Shown here: one piece after another, positions 33,658 to 42,007 of the stretch
Layout of the letters: each line of letters begins with the position of its first letter
Position numbering within the stretch: the first letter of the stretch is position 1
Assembly (NCBI RefSeq): GCF_002979655.1
Contig: NZ_PCPG01000019.1
Span: forward strand, 1 to 64,000
DNA length: 64,000 nucleotides
Direction: 5' to 3'
Source of the DNA: Microbacterium sp. MYb45
Lineage (GTDB): Bacteria; Actinomycetota; Actinomycetes; Actinomycetales; Microbacteriaceae
Made by a program: the position numbers and the translations under genes
Notes under the pieces: generated by a model
Told to the model about the DNA's origin: nothing
The model's database searches: none
The model's input: only the letters and a program-made list of their open reading frames with translations

Positions 33658-34104
33658 TTACTGGGCGACCTGGTCGAGGGTGTACGTCTGCGGCTGCTGC
33701 GCGGCGTGCGGGTGCTCGGCACCGACGTACACCTTGAGCTTGGTCAGCTGCTGGCGGCCGAGGCTGTTCTTGGGGAGCATGCCACGGATGGCCTTCTCCA
33801 CAGCGCGAACCGGGTTCTTCTCGAGGAGCTCGGCGTAGGTGACCGACTTCAGGCCGCCCGGGTAACCCGAGTGGCGGTAGGCCAGCTTCTTCTGGAGCTT
33901 CTGACCGGTGAGCGCGACCTTGTCGGCGTTCACGATGATGACGAAGTCACCCGAGTCGATGTGGTTGGCGAAGGTCGGCTTGTGCTTGCCACGCAGGAGC
34001 GTAGCGGCGTGCGAAGCCAGACGGCCGAGAACGACGTCGGTGGCGTCGATGACGACCCAATCGCGCTGGACTTCGCCAGCCTTGGGGGTGTAAGTGCGCG
34101 TCAC
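33658..34104 (-). CDS. rplM: 50S ribosomal protein L13
   Basis: A 148-residue protein with RDWVVIDATDVVLGRLASHAA, FVIIVNADKVALTG, RHSGYPGG and AIRGMLPKNSLGR, all typical of L13. First gene of the rplM-rpsI-glmM operon. The 183-base region before it holds a good promoter (34250-34278) and about 145 bases of leader. Confidence 0.98.
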   Translation of the reverse strand: MTRTYTPKAGEVQRDWVVIDATDVVLGRLASHAATLLRGKHKPTFANHIDSGDFVIIVNADKVALTGQKLQKKLAYRHSGYPGGLKSVTYAELLEKNPVRAVEKAIRGMLPKNSLGRQQLTKLKVYVGAEHPHAAQQPQTYTLDQVAQ

Positions 34105-34249
34105 GATAGTGCTGCTTTCTTGTGTCGAACGGAGAAGTTCGTGAATCCCACTCCGGGGTGGTTCTTCCCGACAGGGAGGAACACGCCAGTGGAGGGCTCA
34201 CGTTCGGACGATGCCCACTTCCCGCGAACGGGAAAGGCACCAAAGGGAA

Positions 34250-34278
34250 ATCATACGCCACCGGGCGCGGATGCCCAA
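34250..34278 (-). promoter_or_regulatory. Sigma-70-type promoter of rplM
   Basis: On the minus strand TTGGGC (34278-34273) is followed after exactly 17 bases by TATGAT (34255-34250). This is the clearest vegetative promoter in the window. The leader of about 140 bases between it and rplM can form hairpins, including one at CCCGTTCGCGGG, and might serve ribosomal-protein autoregulation, but no known L13 leader fold is recognised. Confidence 0.65.
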
Positions 34279-34287
34279 ACCGCCGAC

Positions 34288-34956
34288 TCAGTCGGGTTTG
34301 ACCGTGACCAGGATCGGGCGGTGGTCGCTCGACCCCTGGGGCAGCGTCGTGATGCGCTCGATCTCGAAACCGGCCGAGGTCGCGAAGTCGTAGTGCCCGC
34401 GGAACACCCGGTAGCGCGTGTAGGTGTGGTCGTCGCTGAGCGAGAGGGCATAACCGTGGTCGCGCACGGCCTGACCGAGGTTCTCCTTGAAGATCGGGTA
34501 GTTGTAGTCGCCGACCATCAGCTGCGGCAGACCCTCCCCGAGAGTCGCGAGCTCGGTGAGCGCCGCGCGGATCTGGTGCCGACGCAACGAGTTCAATGCG
34601 GTGAGCGGTGCGGCATGGAACGAGGCGACGATGAAATCCTGGGCGTCGTCGATGTCACGCAGCCGAGCGCCGAGCACACGCTCGTGAGCGGGTTTCGCGA
34701 TCCGGTCGTGCAGCGACTTCTTCAACCCGAGGGTGCGGATCGACTGCAGATGGTAGGTGCTCGAGCGGTAGAACAGCGCGAGCCCGAGGCGGTTGCCCTG
34801 CGTCGCATCCGCGAGGACCAGGTCGCCGATCTCTGCGGGCAGCTCCGGAACGTCGCACTCCTGCAGACACAGGATGTCGGGGTCGTGCTCGCCGACGATG
34901 GCGGCGAGTTCACCGGCCGCGCGATGCTTCTGGAGGTTGTACGAGATGACCTTCAT
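34288..34956 (-). CDS. Endonuclease/exonuclease/phosphatase (EEP) family protein
   Basis: A 222-residue EEP-fold hydrolase. VISYNLQKH, ILCLQECDVPEL (metal-binding Glu), ASFHAAPLTALN, MVGDYNYPIF (Asp-x-Asn) and SSDHRPILV (final Asp-His) are the successive catalytic motifs. No signal peptide, so cytoplasmic. It lies 12 bases after truA and is probably in its operon. Whether it cuts nucleic acid or another phosphodiester cannot be told from sequence. Confidence 0.85.
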   Translation of the reverse strand: MKVISYNLQKHRAAGELAAIVGEHDPDILCLQECDVPELPAEIGDLVLADATQGNRLGLALFYRSSTYHLQSIRTLGLKKSLHDRIAKPAHERVLGARLRDIDDAQDFIVASFHAAPLTALNSLRRHQIRAALTELATLGEGLPQLMVGDYNYPIFKENLGQAVRDHGYALSLSDDHTYTRYRVFRGHYDFATSAGFEIERITTLPQGSSDHRPILVTVKPD

Positions 34957-34968
34957 GACCGTTCCACG

Positions 34969-35853
34969 CTACTCGCCCAGGCTGTGGTCGGGCTCCGGAT
35001 CACGAACGCGGCTCGTACCGTCACGTCGAGCCCGCGTCTGCTCCGCGCGCGTCGCGAGCAGCTCGTCGGCGGGGTAGCCGACCTCGGTGAGGATCAGGCC
35101 GCGCGCCGCCAGGACCTTGAACTCGCTCGTGCGCGTCAGGGCGTCGCGCAGCAGCACGACATCCTCGACGTCGAGGCGTCGCTCCCCCACCGCCGCGCAC
35201 GCGCCGACGAGTGCGCGCACCATGCTGTGGCAGAACGCGTCGGCCTTGACCTCGGCGATGAGAACGCCCTCGGCATCACGTTCCCAGCGGTAGTCGAGCA
35301 GGGTGCGGATCGTCGTCGCCTCTTCGCGGGGCTTGCAGTACGCCGCGAAGTCGTGCAGGCCGATGAGGCTGCGGGCCGCGGCATCCATCGCCTGTTCGTC
35401 GAGATTCCCGCGGATGTTCGTCGTGTCGTGCCGGCGCAGTGGATCGAATCCGGCCTGCGCATCGGCGAGACGGTAGCGGTAACGCCGCCACACCGCCGAG
35501 AACCGGGCGTCGAACCCCTCGGGAGCGATCGACGTCTTCGTGACGGTGACGTCGGAGTAGGCACCGAGCACGCCGCGCATGCGCCCGGCGATGGTCTCTG
35601 CGGGAGCCAGCGGAGCCCGCCCCTGCCTGGCCTCGATGCGCGACCACTGCTTCTCGTCGAGATCGACGTGCGCGACCTGACCGCTGGCGTGCACTCCCGC
35701 GTCGGTGCGGCCCGCGACGACGAACTGCACGTCGGAGCCGACGATCCGCGCGAGGGCCGCCTCGAGAGTCCCCTGCACGGTGCGGAGCGTCGGCTGCTTC
35801 GCCCACCCGCGGAAGTGGGTGCCGTCGTAGGCGATGTCGAGCCGGATGCGCAC
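34969..35853 (-). CDS. truA: tRNA pseudouridine synthase A
   Basis: A 294-residue enzyme that makes pseudouridine at tRNA positions 38-40. It has RLDIAYDGTHFRGWAKQP, RTVQGTLEAAL, VVAGRTDAGVHASGQVAHVD (catalytic Asp in GRTDAGVHA), and SMVRALVGACAAVG near the C-terminus. Slightly longer than Escherichia TruA because of a C-terminal basic extension. Downstream of ribosomal protein genes in many actinobacteria, here just upstream of the EEP gene and the rplM operon. Confidence 0.97.
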   Translation of the reverse strand: MRIRLDIAYDGTHFRGWAKQPTLRTVQGTLEAALARIVGSDVQFVVAGRTDAGVHASGQVAHVDLDEKQWSRIEARQGRAPLAPAETIAGRMRGVLGAYSDVTVTKTSIAPEGFDARFSAVWRRYRYRLADAQAGFDPLRRHDTTNIRGNLDEQAMDAAARSLIGLHDFAAYCKPREEATTIRTLLDYRWERDAEGVLIAEVKADAFCHSMVRALVGACAAVGERRLDVEDVVLLRDALTRTSEFKVLAARGLILTEVGYPADELLATRAEQTRARRDGTSRVRDPEPDHSLGE

Positions 35854-35868
35854 GGAGCAAGCCTAGGA

Positions 35869-35884
35869 CACGTCCGCGGACGTG
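35869..35884. repeat. 16-bp perfect palindrome before truA
   Basis: CACGTCCGCGGACGTG is a perfect inverted repeat with no spacer, 15 bases upstream of truA and 11 bases after the permease stop. It could be an operator for truA or a short transcription barrier for the permease. No factor is assigned. Confidence 0.35.
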
Positions 35885-35895
35885 CCCGGGCGACC

Positions 35896-37437
35896 TCAGA
35901 TGCCGCCGTCGATCGAACGGATCGTGACGCTGGGCTCGTCCGGCACCATCACCTGCGTCTCGCGGTTCAGGCTCTCGCCGCGGAAGAACCGCTTCGACCG
36001 CGGGAACAGGTACCAGACGAACATCAGCACCAGACCGAATGCCAGCGAGCCGACGCCGATCACGAAGGTGCCGCCGATGCCGAACAGGACGGTGTAGCCG
36101 TAGTCGACGTCCCACATGTCGATGGCGGACTGGATGAACGCCCAGGTCAGCATGAGTCCGCCCAGCAGCGGGAAGAGTCCCTTGAAGAAGAAGTCCCGCG
36201 GCGACGACGTCAGATCCTTGCGGAAGTACCAGACGCACGCGAAACCCGTGATGGCGTAGTAGAACGCGATCGCGAGCCCGAGCGAGAGGATCGAGTCCTG
36301 CAGGATGTTGTCGCTGATCAGCGTCATGCCGATGTAGTAGGCCGAGGCGACGACGCCCATGACGATCGTCGAGAACGACGGCGTCTTGTAGGTGGGGTGC
36401 ACGTCCTTGAACTTCGCCGGCAGTGCGCGGTAGACGCCCATCGCGAGCGTGCCGCGGGCGGTGGGCAGGATCGTGGTCTGCGTCGACGAGATCGCCGAGA
36501 TGATCACCGAGACGACGAGCACCCAGCCGAACGGGCCCAGCAGTCCGTCCTTGATCGCGAGGAAGAAGTCGTCGGCGTTCGCCTCGTTGCCCAGGCCCGT
36601 GCCGCTCTCCCCCAGACCGGCGTACATCATGGCCGCGATGGTGACGGCGACATACGTGAACAGCAGGATGACGGTGGTCAGCAATGCGGCACGGCCCGGG
36701 ATGCGCTTCGGGTCCTTGGTCTCCTCGTTCAGGGCGAGGCAGGTGTCCCAGCCCCAGTAGATGAAGAGGGCGAGCAGGATGGCCTCGGTGAAACCCGACC
36801 AGTCCGTGAAGGCGAAGGGGTTCATCCACTCCCAGGAGAAGGGCGTGGGGTTCGGGGCGGTGCCGGCGAAGAACTGCCACAGCGCGGTCACCACGAAGAT
36901 CGCGAGCGCCAGGTACTGGATGCCCAGCAGGATGTTCTGGATGCGCTCGCCGATCTCGACTCCACGCCAGCTGACCCAGGTCATCGCGGCGATGAAGAGC
37001 ACGGCCACGACGACCACGCGCCAGTCGTTGTTCTCGAGGTCCTGTCCGATCAGTGACCAGAAGTAGACCGAGGCGATCTGGGCGAGGTTGGCGAGCACGA
37101 CCATACCGGCGACGGCGACACCCCAGCCGCCCATCCAACCCACCCACGGACCGAACGCCTTGGTGCCCCAGGTGAAGGTCGTGCCGCAGTCGGGCACCGC
37201 GTTGTTGAGCTCTCGATACGCGAAGGCGATCAGGAGCATCGGGACGAAGGCGATGATGAAGGCGATCGGCGCTTGCGCACCGACGGCGAGCACCACGAAG
37301 CCGAGCGTCGCGACGAGCGAGTAGACCGGGGCCGTCGAGGCGAGACCGATGACGGTCGACCCCCAGAGCCCGAGGGTTCCCGCAGCCAGACCCTTGCCGT
37401 CGGGTCGTTCCAGATGAATGGGCGTCGTTGCTGCCAT
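35896..37437 (-). CDS. APC-family amino acid/amine permease
   Basis: A 513-residue transporter with about 12-14 helices. The first helix region GLWGSTVIGLASTAPVYSLVATLG and VPMLLIAFAYRELNNAVPDCGTTFTWGTKAFGPWVG carry the APC consensus around helices 1-3, where substrate carboxyl and amino groups bind. Substrate is not resolved; the subgroup resembles putative amino-acid permeases of actinobacteria. Single gene with its own region of 98 bases after the HxlR gene. Confidence 0.88.
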   Translation of the reverse strand: MAATTPIHLERPDGKGLAAGTLGLWGSTVIGLASTAPVYSLVATLGFVVLAVGAQAPIAFIIAFVPMLLIAFAYRELNNAVPDCGTTFTWGTKAFGPWVGWMGGWGVAVAGMVVLANLAQIASVYFWSLIGQDLENNDWRVVVVAVLFIAAMTWVSWRGVEIGERIQNILLGIQYLALAIFVVTALWQFFAGTAPNPTPFSWEWMNPFAFTDWSGFTEAILLALFIYWGWDTCLALNEETKDPKRIPGRAALLTTVILLFTYVAVTIAAMMYAGLGESGTGLGNEANADDFFLAIKDGLLGPFGWVLVVSVIISAISSTQTTILPTARGTLAMGVYRALPAKFKDVHPTYKTPSFSTIVMGVVASAYYIGMTLISDNILQDSILSLGLAIAFYYAITGFACVWYFRKDLTSSPRDFFFKGLFPLLGGLMLTWAFIQSAIDMWDVDYGYTVLFGIGGTFVIGVGSLAFGLVLMFVWYLFPRSKRFFRGESLNRETQVMVPDEPSVTIRSIDGGI

Positions 37438-37535
37438 GTCAGAACAGTAGAGCCACCACGGTTATCGCGTCAACGGTTTCTTTCACCGACCGAATCCGCG
37501 GCCAACGGCGCATGCTCGCGACGGATTCCGCAGGT

Positions 37536-37901
37536 TCAGGCCCTTCCGAGCATCCCGTCGGCATGGTCGGCGACCCATTCCATCAGCGGCAGCATCCGCT
37601 CCATGAGATCGCGGCCGAGCGGAGTGAGGCTGTACTCGACGTGCGGGGGCACCGTCGGGAGCGATTCCCGATGCACGAGCCCGTCCTCGGCGAGCGTGCG
37701 CAGCGTCGAGGCGAGCATCTTCTCGCTGATGCCGTCGACCTCGCGGCGCAGTGCACCCCAGCGGTGCGTGCCGTCGGACAGGCAAGAGAGCACGAGCACA
37801 CCCCACTTGCTCATGATGTGGTCGAGGACGACCCGCGTGCCGCAGTTCTGATCGAACACGAACGGTGTGGATTCCTTTATCTGCGCGAAACTAACCGTCA
37901 T
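37536..37901 (-). CDS. HxlR/DUF24-family redox-type regulator
   Basis: A 121-residue winged-helix protein: NCGTRVVLDHIMSKWGVLVLSCLSDGTHRWGALRREVDGISEKML is the HxlR signature, with a single Cys (about residue 20) ahead of the first helix as in thiol-sensing QorR- and YodB-type members, plus a second Cys in helix 2. It is divergent from the NmrA-like reductase gene across 93 bases that hold a direct repeat of GTGGGTACC, the likely site for repression of both genes until quinones or diamide-type stress oxidise the Cys. Confidence 0.88.
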   Translation of the reverse strand: MTVSFAQIKESTPFVFDQNCGTRVVLDHIMSKWGVLVLSCLSDGTHRWGALRREVDGISEKMLASTLRTLAEDGLVHRESLPTVPPHVEYSLTPLGRDLMERMLPLMEWVADHADGMLGRA

Positions 37902-37929
37902 GTGGGTACCTTACTTCAAAGTGGGTACC
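37902..37929. promoter_or_regulatory. Operator of the HxlR/reductase pair
   Basis: GTGGGTACC occurs at 37902-37910 and 37921-37929, 19 bases apart, and each copy contains the palindrome GGTACC. The repeat begins at the HxlR start codon and lies 66 bases before the reductase gene, as in the qorR-qor2 type arrangement where the regulator represses itself and the reductase. Confidence 0.65.
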
Positions 37930-37994
37930 CGCAGATCGGAATGCGCAATGCCCGTCTCGAGGTTGTCGAGGGTGTCACTTACGAAAGGACCCTC

Positions 37995-38840
37995 ATGACC
38001 ATCCTCGTCACCGGCGCGACCGGCAACCTCGGACGCCTCATCATCGCCAGCCTTCTCGAGCGCGGCGCCGACCCGCAGTCGATCGTCGCCGGAGCCCGCG
38101 ACACCGCGAAGGCCGCCGACCTCGGTGTGCGCGTCGTGCCCCTGGATTACACCGACCCCGCCTCGGTGGCCGCGGCCGTCGAGGGCGTCGACACCGTCGT
38201 GCTCGTGTCCGGATCGGAAGTCGGACAGCGGGTGGCCCAGCACCAGGCGGTCATCGACGCCGCGAAGGCCGCCGGGGTCTCCAAGTTCATCTACACCAGC
38301 GCGCCGAAGGCGACCACCAGCGATCTGGTCCTCGCGCCCGAGCACAAGGCGACGGAAGAGCTGATCGCCGCCGCGGGACTTCCCGCCGTGATCCTCCGCA
38401 ACAACTGGTACACCGAGAACTACGCCGCCGACCTCGCCCGCGCCGCCGAGACCGGCGTGCTCACCTCGGGCACCGGTGACGGACGGGTCGCCTCGGCCAG
38501 CCGCAAGGACTTCGCAGAGGCGGCGGCGGTCGTCGCGCTCGAAGACGGGCACGTCGGCGAGGTCTACGAGCTGGGCGGCGACGTCGCCTGGACCTACAGC
38601 GATCTGGCCGCGGCCTTCGCCGAGGTCACGGGGCGCGAGGTCGCATTCGTCCCTGTCTCGTTTGACGACCAGCTCGCGGCTCTGCGCGAAGCCGGTCTCG
38701 ATGAGGGAACCGCCGGATTCGTCGCCGCGCTCGACGCCGGGATCCGCGGTGGCGCCCTGGCCGAGACCGACGGGACGCTCGCGCGGCTGATCGGACGCCC
38801 CACCACCCCGCTGGTCGAGGGGCTGCGCGCGATCGCCTGA
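37995..38840 (+). CDS. NmrA-like NAD(P)-dependent reductase (quinone reductase QorB type)
   Basis: A 281-residue extended-SDR protein. ILVTGATGNLGRLIIASLL binds the dinucleotide, and SKFIYTSAPKAT and LRNNWYTENY are typical of the QorB/NmrA group rather than of sugar epimerases. Expected to reduce quinones or related electrophiles. ATG 37995 has GAAAGGA before it. Paired with the divergent HxlR regulator, which supports a role in quinone or thiol stress. A strong hairpin follows at 38860. Confidence 0.85.
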   Translation: MTILVTGATGNLGRLIIASLLERGADPQSIVAGARDTAKAADLGVRVVPLDYTDPASVAAAVEGVDTVVLVSGSEVGQRVAQHQAVIDAAKAAGVSKFIYTSAPKATTSDLVLAPEHKATEELIAAAGLPAVILRNNWYTENYAADLARAAETGVLTSGTGDGRVASASRKDFAEAAAVVALEDGHVGEVYELGGDVAWTYSDLAAAFAEVTGREVAFVPVSFDDQLAALREAGLDEGTAGFVAALDAGIRGGALAETDGTLARLIGRPTTPLVEGLRAIA

Positions 38841-38859
38841 TCGCCACCGGGTGTTCCGC

Positions 38860-38891
38860 GGGATGCCGCCCTCCTCCGAGGGCGGCATCCC
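38860..38891. terminator. Perfect 14-bp hairpin between convergent genes
   Basis: GGGATGCCGCCCTC (38860-38873) pairs fully with GAGGGCGGCATCCC (38878-38891) around CTCC. It separates the reductase gene from the convergent envelope-stress operon and can act on both strands, although no T-run follows. Confidence 0.65.
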
Positions 38892-38896
38892 TCGTC

Positions 38897-39271
38897 TCAC
38901 CCTGCGGGTGCTGCCTCTGCGGACTGCACGTGCACGACCGTGAGGGTGATGCTGTCCGGCCGGAGCCCCCGCGTCTCGAGCACCGCATCGACCGCGGCGT
39001 GCACGGCGCGAAGGGCATCCGCCGATCTCGCGTCGGATTCCACCCCGATCGACACCTCCACGGCGATGCCGTCGCCCACCGGCGCGACCGACACCAGCGG
39101 CTCGTCCTCCGGTCGCCCGCCGAGCGCCGCGGCCCCCGCGCGCAGCAGATTCGAGATGAGCGAACCGGAGCGGTACACGCTGCGGACACCGGGAGTCGCC
39201 CGCACCGCCTTCTCGATCTCGGCGGCGACCACCGCCCCTGCATCGGTGACCCTCAGCTCTCCTGCGTCCAT
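38897..39271 (-). CDS. Asp23-like envelope stress protein, last gene of the operon
   Basis: A 124-residue protein with the beta-alpha pattern of the Asp23/Gls24 family: RVTDAGAVVAAEIEKAVRATPGVRSVYRSG, LVSVAPVGDGIAVEVSIGVESDA, ADALRAVHAAVDAVLETRG, DSITLTVVHV. No membrane helix. It overlaps the preceding gene by 19 bases. Such proteins form a submembrane network; this one is a short variant and may be a partner of the other Asp23-like proteins encoded up to 42979. Confidence 0.7.
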   Translation of the reverse strand: MDAGELRVTDAGAVVAAEIEKAVRATPGVRSVYRSGSLISNLLRAGAAALGGRPEDEPLVSVAPVGDGIAVEVSIGVESDARSADALRAVHAAVDAVLETRGLRPDSITLTVVHVQSAEAAPAG

Positions 39272-39873
39272 GACGACACCTCCCTGATGTCCCGGATCGC
39301 GATGTCGATCGCGACGACGTTCAACTCCGTGTGCGCACGAAGGACCCGATCCACCTCGCCCCGGAGGCGGTCGGCGACCACCGGGATCGGCTGCCCGTGC
39401 AGCGCGCTGGCGTCGATCTCGACGCGGATCGGCTCATCCGCGACGGTCACGTCGCCGATGAGGCGGCAGCGCCCGATGAGGAGTCCCTGCACGGTGCTCT
39501 CGGCCGAGCGGATGAGTCCGCGCACCGCCCCCTCGGTGATCCCGAGATCCGTCGACGGATCCGGGGACTCGAACGGGATGCGTCGGCCCGAGCGCGCATC
39601 CATGGCGATGCCGCTGAGGATGCGGTCGACCCAGCTCCCCTCGACCTCCGGTTCCGCGGCGGTCTCGGCGGCCATCAGCTCCGCGCCGAGGCCGTGCAGA
39701 CGTTCGAGCGCGTCCAGCGCCAGCTGACAGCCGGGCGACTCGTCGATCGAGCGGTCGGAGGGCTGTCGTCCCGCTTCGAGGTAGTCGGTGAGCTCGTCGA
39801 GCGTGTGCCCGTCGAGATCGCTCGGTTCCAGACCGAGACGGCGGACTTCTGGCATGTCTCTCTCGTCGGTCAT
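39253..39873 (-). CDS. Asp23-like protein with an anti-sigma-like N-terminal region
   Basis: A 206-residue protein that starts at ATG 39873, overlapping the sigma factor stop (ATGA). The N-terminal 90 residues are acidic and helical, with LDELTDYLEAGRQPSDRSIDESPGCQLALDALERL, which looks like the short acidic front seen next to ECF factors. The C-terminal 110 residues are Asp23-like (TVADEPIRVEIDASALHGQPIPVVADRLRGEVDRVLRA). Coupling to the sigma gene suggests it may hold the sigma factor inactive, but no zinc-finger motif is present, so this is inference. Confidence 0.6.
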   Translation of the reverse strand: MTDERDMPEVRRLGLEPSDLDGHTLDELTDYLEAGRQPSDRSIDESPGCQLALDALERLHGLGAELMAAETAAEPEVEGSWVDRILSGIAMDARSGRRIPFESPDPSTDLGITEGAVRGLIRSAESTVQGLLIGRCRLIGDVTVADEPIRVEIDASALHGQPIPVVADRLRGEVDRVLRAHTELNVVAIDIAIRDIREVSSWTQES

Positions 39874-40436
39874 CGCCACTCCTCCATCCGTACGATCATG
39901 TATTTCCGGGCCCGCGCGAGCAGTCCTCGCGCGGTGGAGACGGGAATGCCGAGCTCTTCCGAGATCTCCTCGTAGGAGTAGCCGCCGATCTCGCGCAAGA
40001 CCCAGCATTCGCGCTGGGCATCGGGCAGCTCGCGCAGCGCGGCACCGACGGCGGCGACTCCGGCTCGCACCTCGACCACCGCCGACGGCGAGGCGTGCAA
40101 CGGCGCCGGGCGATCGATGGAGTCGATGTCCACGACGGGTCGGGCCGCGCGGATGCGATCCACCGCCTTCCGACTCACGATCCGCATCAGCCAGCTCTTC
40201 ACCTTCGACGGGTCGTCGAGCTCGCCGAACCGCTGCCAGGCGGTGACGAAGGACTCCTGCACGATGTCGTCGACATCGGCCGAGGCGTTCAGCATCCGCT
40301 GCGTGTACGCACGCATCATCGGCGTGTATCTCCGCACGAGCACCGCGAAGGCTTCGACGTCGCCGTCCATCGCACGGCCGGCGACGATGCCGTCGTCGGC
40401 CTGCTCGAGCGCTCTGCGAAAGCGTTCCTCTTCCAT
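39870..40436 (-). CDS. ECF-type sigma factor of the envelope-stress operon
   Basis: A 188-residue sigma-70-family protein. Region 2 has AFAVLVRRYTPMMRAYTQRML, DVDDIVQESFVTAWQRF and KSWLMRIVSRKAVDRIRA; region 4 has ALRELPDAQRECWVLREIGGYSYEEISEELGIPVSTARGLLARARK. Start ATG 40436 has GGGGAACAG before it; a longer frame is possible. Lies between a CsbD gene and the Asp23-like protein coupled to it. It probably directs transcription of its own operon under envelope or alkaline stress. Confidence 0.88.
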   Translation of the reverse strand: MEEERFRRALEQADDGIVAGRAMDGDVEAFAVLVRRYTPMMRAYTQRMLNASADVDDIVQESFVTAWQRFGELDDPSKVKSWLMRIVSRKAVDRIRAARPVVDIDSIDRPAPLHASPSAVVEVRAGVAAVGAALRELPDAQRECWVLREIGGYSYEEISEELGIPVSTARGLLARARKYMIVRMEEWR

Positions 40437-40526
40437 CTGTTCCCCACCCCTCGATCCGATCCCCACAGGAGATTCGGAACCGACGCCTCACCGGATCGGA
40501 TCCTCGCCGACCGACCTGGGAGTGAT

Positions 40527-40556
40527 CGGGGAGGAACCCGGTCGGGTCCCTCCCCG
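40527..40556 (-). terminator. Hairpin after the CsbD gene
   Basis: CGGGGAGG (40527-40534) pairs with CCTCCCCG (40549-40556), with a second inner pair ACCC/GGGT. It lies just after the CsbD stop and before the sigma gene, so it may end most CsbD transcripts and leave the sigma gene to low-level read-through or its own promoter. Confidence 0.55.
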
Positions 40557-40562
40557 CGTCCG

Positions 40563-40736
40563 CTACTTCTTGAACGCATCCTTGACGTTCTCGGCCGTGT
40601 CGCGGATCTCGCCCTTGGCCTGCTCGGCCTTGCCCTCGGCGACGAGCTTGTCGTCGTTGGTGACCTTGCCGACGGCCTCCTTCGCCTTGCCGGCGACCTT
40701 CTCCGCAGCGGCCTTGATCTTGTCTTCAGCGCCCAT
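40563..40736 (-). CDS. CsbD-family stress protein
   Basis: A 57-residue hydrophilic protein: GAEDKIKAAAEKVAGKAKEAVGKVTNDDKLVAEGKAEQAKGE in its full pattern is the CsbD signature. ATG 40736 has AAGGAG seven bases before it; an upstream in-frame ATG lacks one. CsbD proteins are abundant in general stress responses, of unknown function. Highly charged and Lys/Ala-rich, with codon use like its neighbours. Confidence 0.9.
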   Translation of the reverse strand: MGAEDKIKAAAEKVAGKAKEAVGKVTNDDKLVAEGKAEQAKGEIRDTAENVKDAFKK

Positions 40737-40826
40737 GGCGTCTCCTTTTCTCATCGCACCCGTGTCTCGGGTTCGCGTGTTCACGCACGTGGTCCGTGCG
40801 TTGGTCTGTGTCGCCGTCGCACCCGA

Positions 40827-41444
40827 TCACCGCACTCTCGTCGGCGAGCGGAAACCCTCGCTCCAGCGCCGGTCCGAGAGGTGCAGCAGGATCGGGATTC
40901 GAGACCCCAGCAGCTCGTCCCATTCGCCGATCGCCGCCTCGGCCGCCGCGACGACGTTCGCCAGTGGAGCCCCCGGCCGCACGGTCACGGCCAACTCGAC
41001 CGCGCGCGTCTGACCGACACGGTAGGTGCCTGTGCGGGCCGAGAGCACATCGGGGCGTCGGATCAGCGGCTCGGTGAGCACGGCGTCGACCACGTTGCGA
41101 TCGACCGTCGTCCGCCCGGTGGCGGTATGCACGTCGAGCACGGTATTCGAGCGCCCACGTCGGCGCGAGATCAGGAACACCACCAGCAGAACCGTCAGCA
41201 CCAGCGCAGCCGCCGCCGCGAACAGCAGCGGCATCGGCACCGGGCCGATGCCCATCACCTGCCACGTCCGGTCGTCGACGGATTCCCACGCGGCCGCGAC
41301 TTCTGCCGCCGGCCGCCGCACCCACGCCGGCGGATTACCGGCGGAGAGCACTCCTGCCGCGAGAGCGACGGCTCCGGCGATCAGAAGCGCCGCACCCACG
41401 AGGAAGAGCACACTGCGGTTCACGAATCGGTTCGTCGCGTTCAT
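40827..41444 (-). CDS. AmaP-like membrane anchor of Asp23-type proteins
   Basis: A 205-residue protein with two helices (SVLFLVGAALLIAGAVALAAG and LLFAAAAALVLTVLLVVFLI) and a cytoplasmic C-terminal domain with an Asp23-like pattern (TRAVELAVTVRPGAPLANVVAAAEAAIGEWDELL). This layout matches the alkaline-shock membrane anchor AmaP. Coupled to the preceding gene by a four-base overlap (ATGA). Confidence 0.7.
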   Translation of the reverse strand: MNATNRFVNRSVLFLVGAALLIAGAVALAAGVLSAGNPPAWVRRPAAEVAAAWESVDDRTWQVMGIGPVPMPLLFAAAAALVLTVLLVVFLISRRRGRSNTVLDVHTATGRTTVDRNVVDAVLTEPLIRRPDVLSARTGTYRVGQTRAVELAVTVRPGAPLANVVAAAEAAIGEWDELLGSRIPILLHLSDRRWSEGFRSPTRVR

Positions 41445-42007
41445 GCCACCACTCCGTTCGGTTCGACGACCACGCGCGGGGTGGCCGAGAAGCCGATCCC
41501 GGCGAGGATGTCGCTCGCCGCGTCTTCTGCGTCGGCCACCCGGACGAAGACGCCGCTGGTCGGAGTGATGCGGACTTCGACCGTGCGTCGGCCGACGAAG
41601 ACGGACACCCGGCTGCGGTCGACTCCGGCACGACGGGCGACCGCTGCGGCGATCGAGTCGGCGATCACGCCGTCGTCCACGAGCAGCGCGGTCCGGTCGG
41701 TGAGGCGTGCCCGCCGTGCCCGTCGTCCGGGCAGCAGTGCGAGCGCGATGAGCACCACGGCGAGGGCCGTGAGCACCCCACCCACGGTGAACAGCACCGG
41801 CGGCTGCTGCACCCCGACGGAGATCTCCTCGAGCGGTCGCGCTGCCGCGTCACGGAAGCCGCCGTCGACGAGCCACCACACGGCGCCGGCGAGCAGCGCG
41901 ATCAGGAGCAGGGCACCGATGGATGCGACCACCATCGCCGCGGCCGTGCGGGACGTGTGCGTCTCGCGACGCAGGACGCGGCGATACGTCGCCTGTTCGT
42001 TCGTCAT
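41441..42007 (-). CDS. DUF6286-type membrane protein
   Basis: A 188-residue protein with two helices (AAMVVASIGALLLIALLAGAVWWLV and LFTVGGVLTALAVVLIALALL) and a cytoplasmic domain with RTVEVRITPTSGVFVRV, the DUF6286 pattern found beside Asp23 genes in actinobacteria. Overlaps both neighbours by four bases. Likely tethers the Asp23-like network to the membrane together with the next gene product. Confidence 0.7.
   Translation of the reverse strand: MTNEQATYRRVLRRETHTSRTAAAMVVASIGALLLIALLAGAVWWLVDGGFRDAAARPLEEISVGVQQPPVLFTVGGVLTALAVVLIALALLPGRRARRARLTDRTALLVDDGVIADSIAAAVARRAGVDRSRVSVFVGRRTVEVRITPTSGVFVRVADAEDAASDILAGIGFSATPRVVVEPNGVVA

Noticed and set aside
33409..37056. 1215-residue open frame antisense to rpsI, rplM, truA and the permease
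   Set aside because: Low-complexity Arg/Glu/Asp-rich product typical of the reverse frame of GC-rich genes; the opposite strand holds certain genes.
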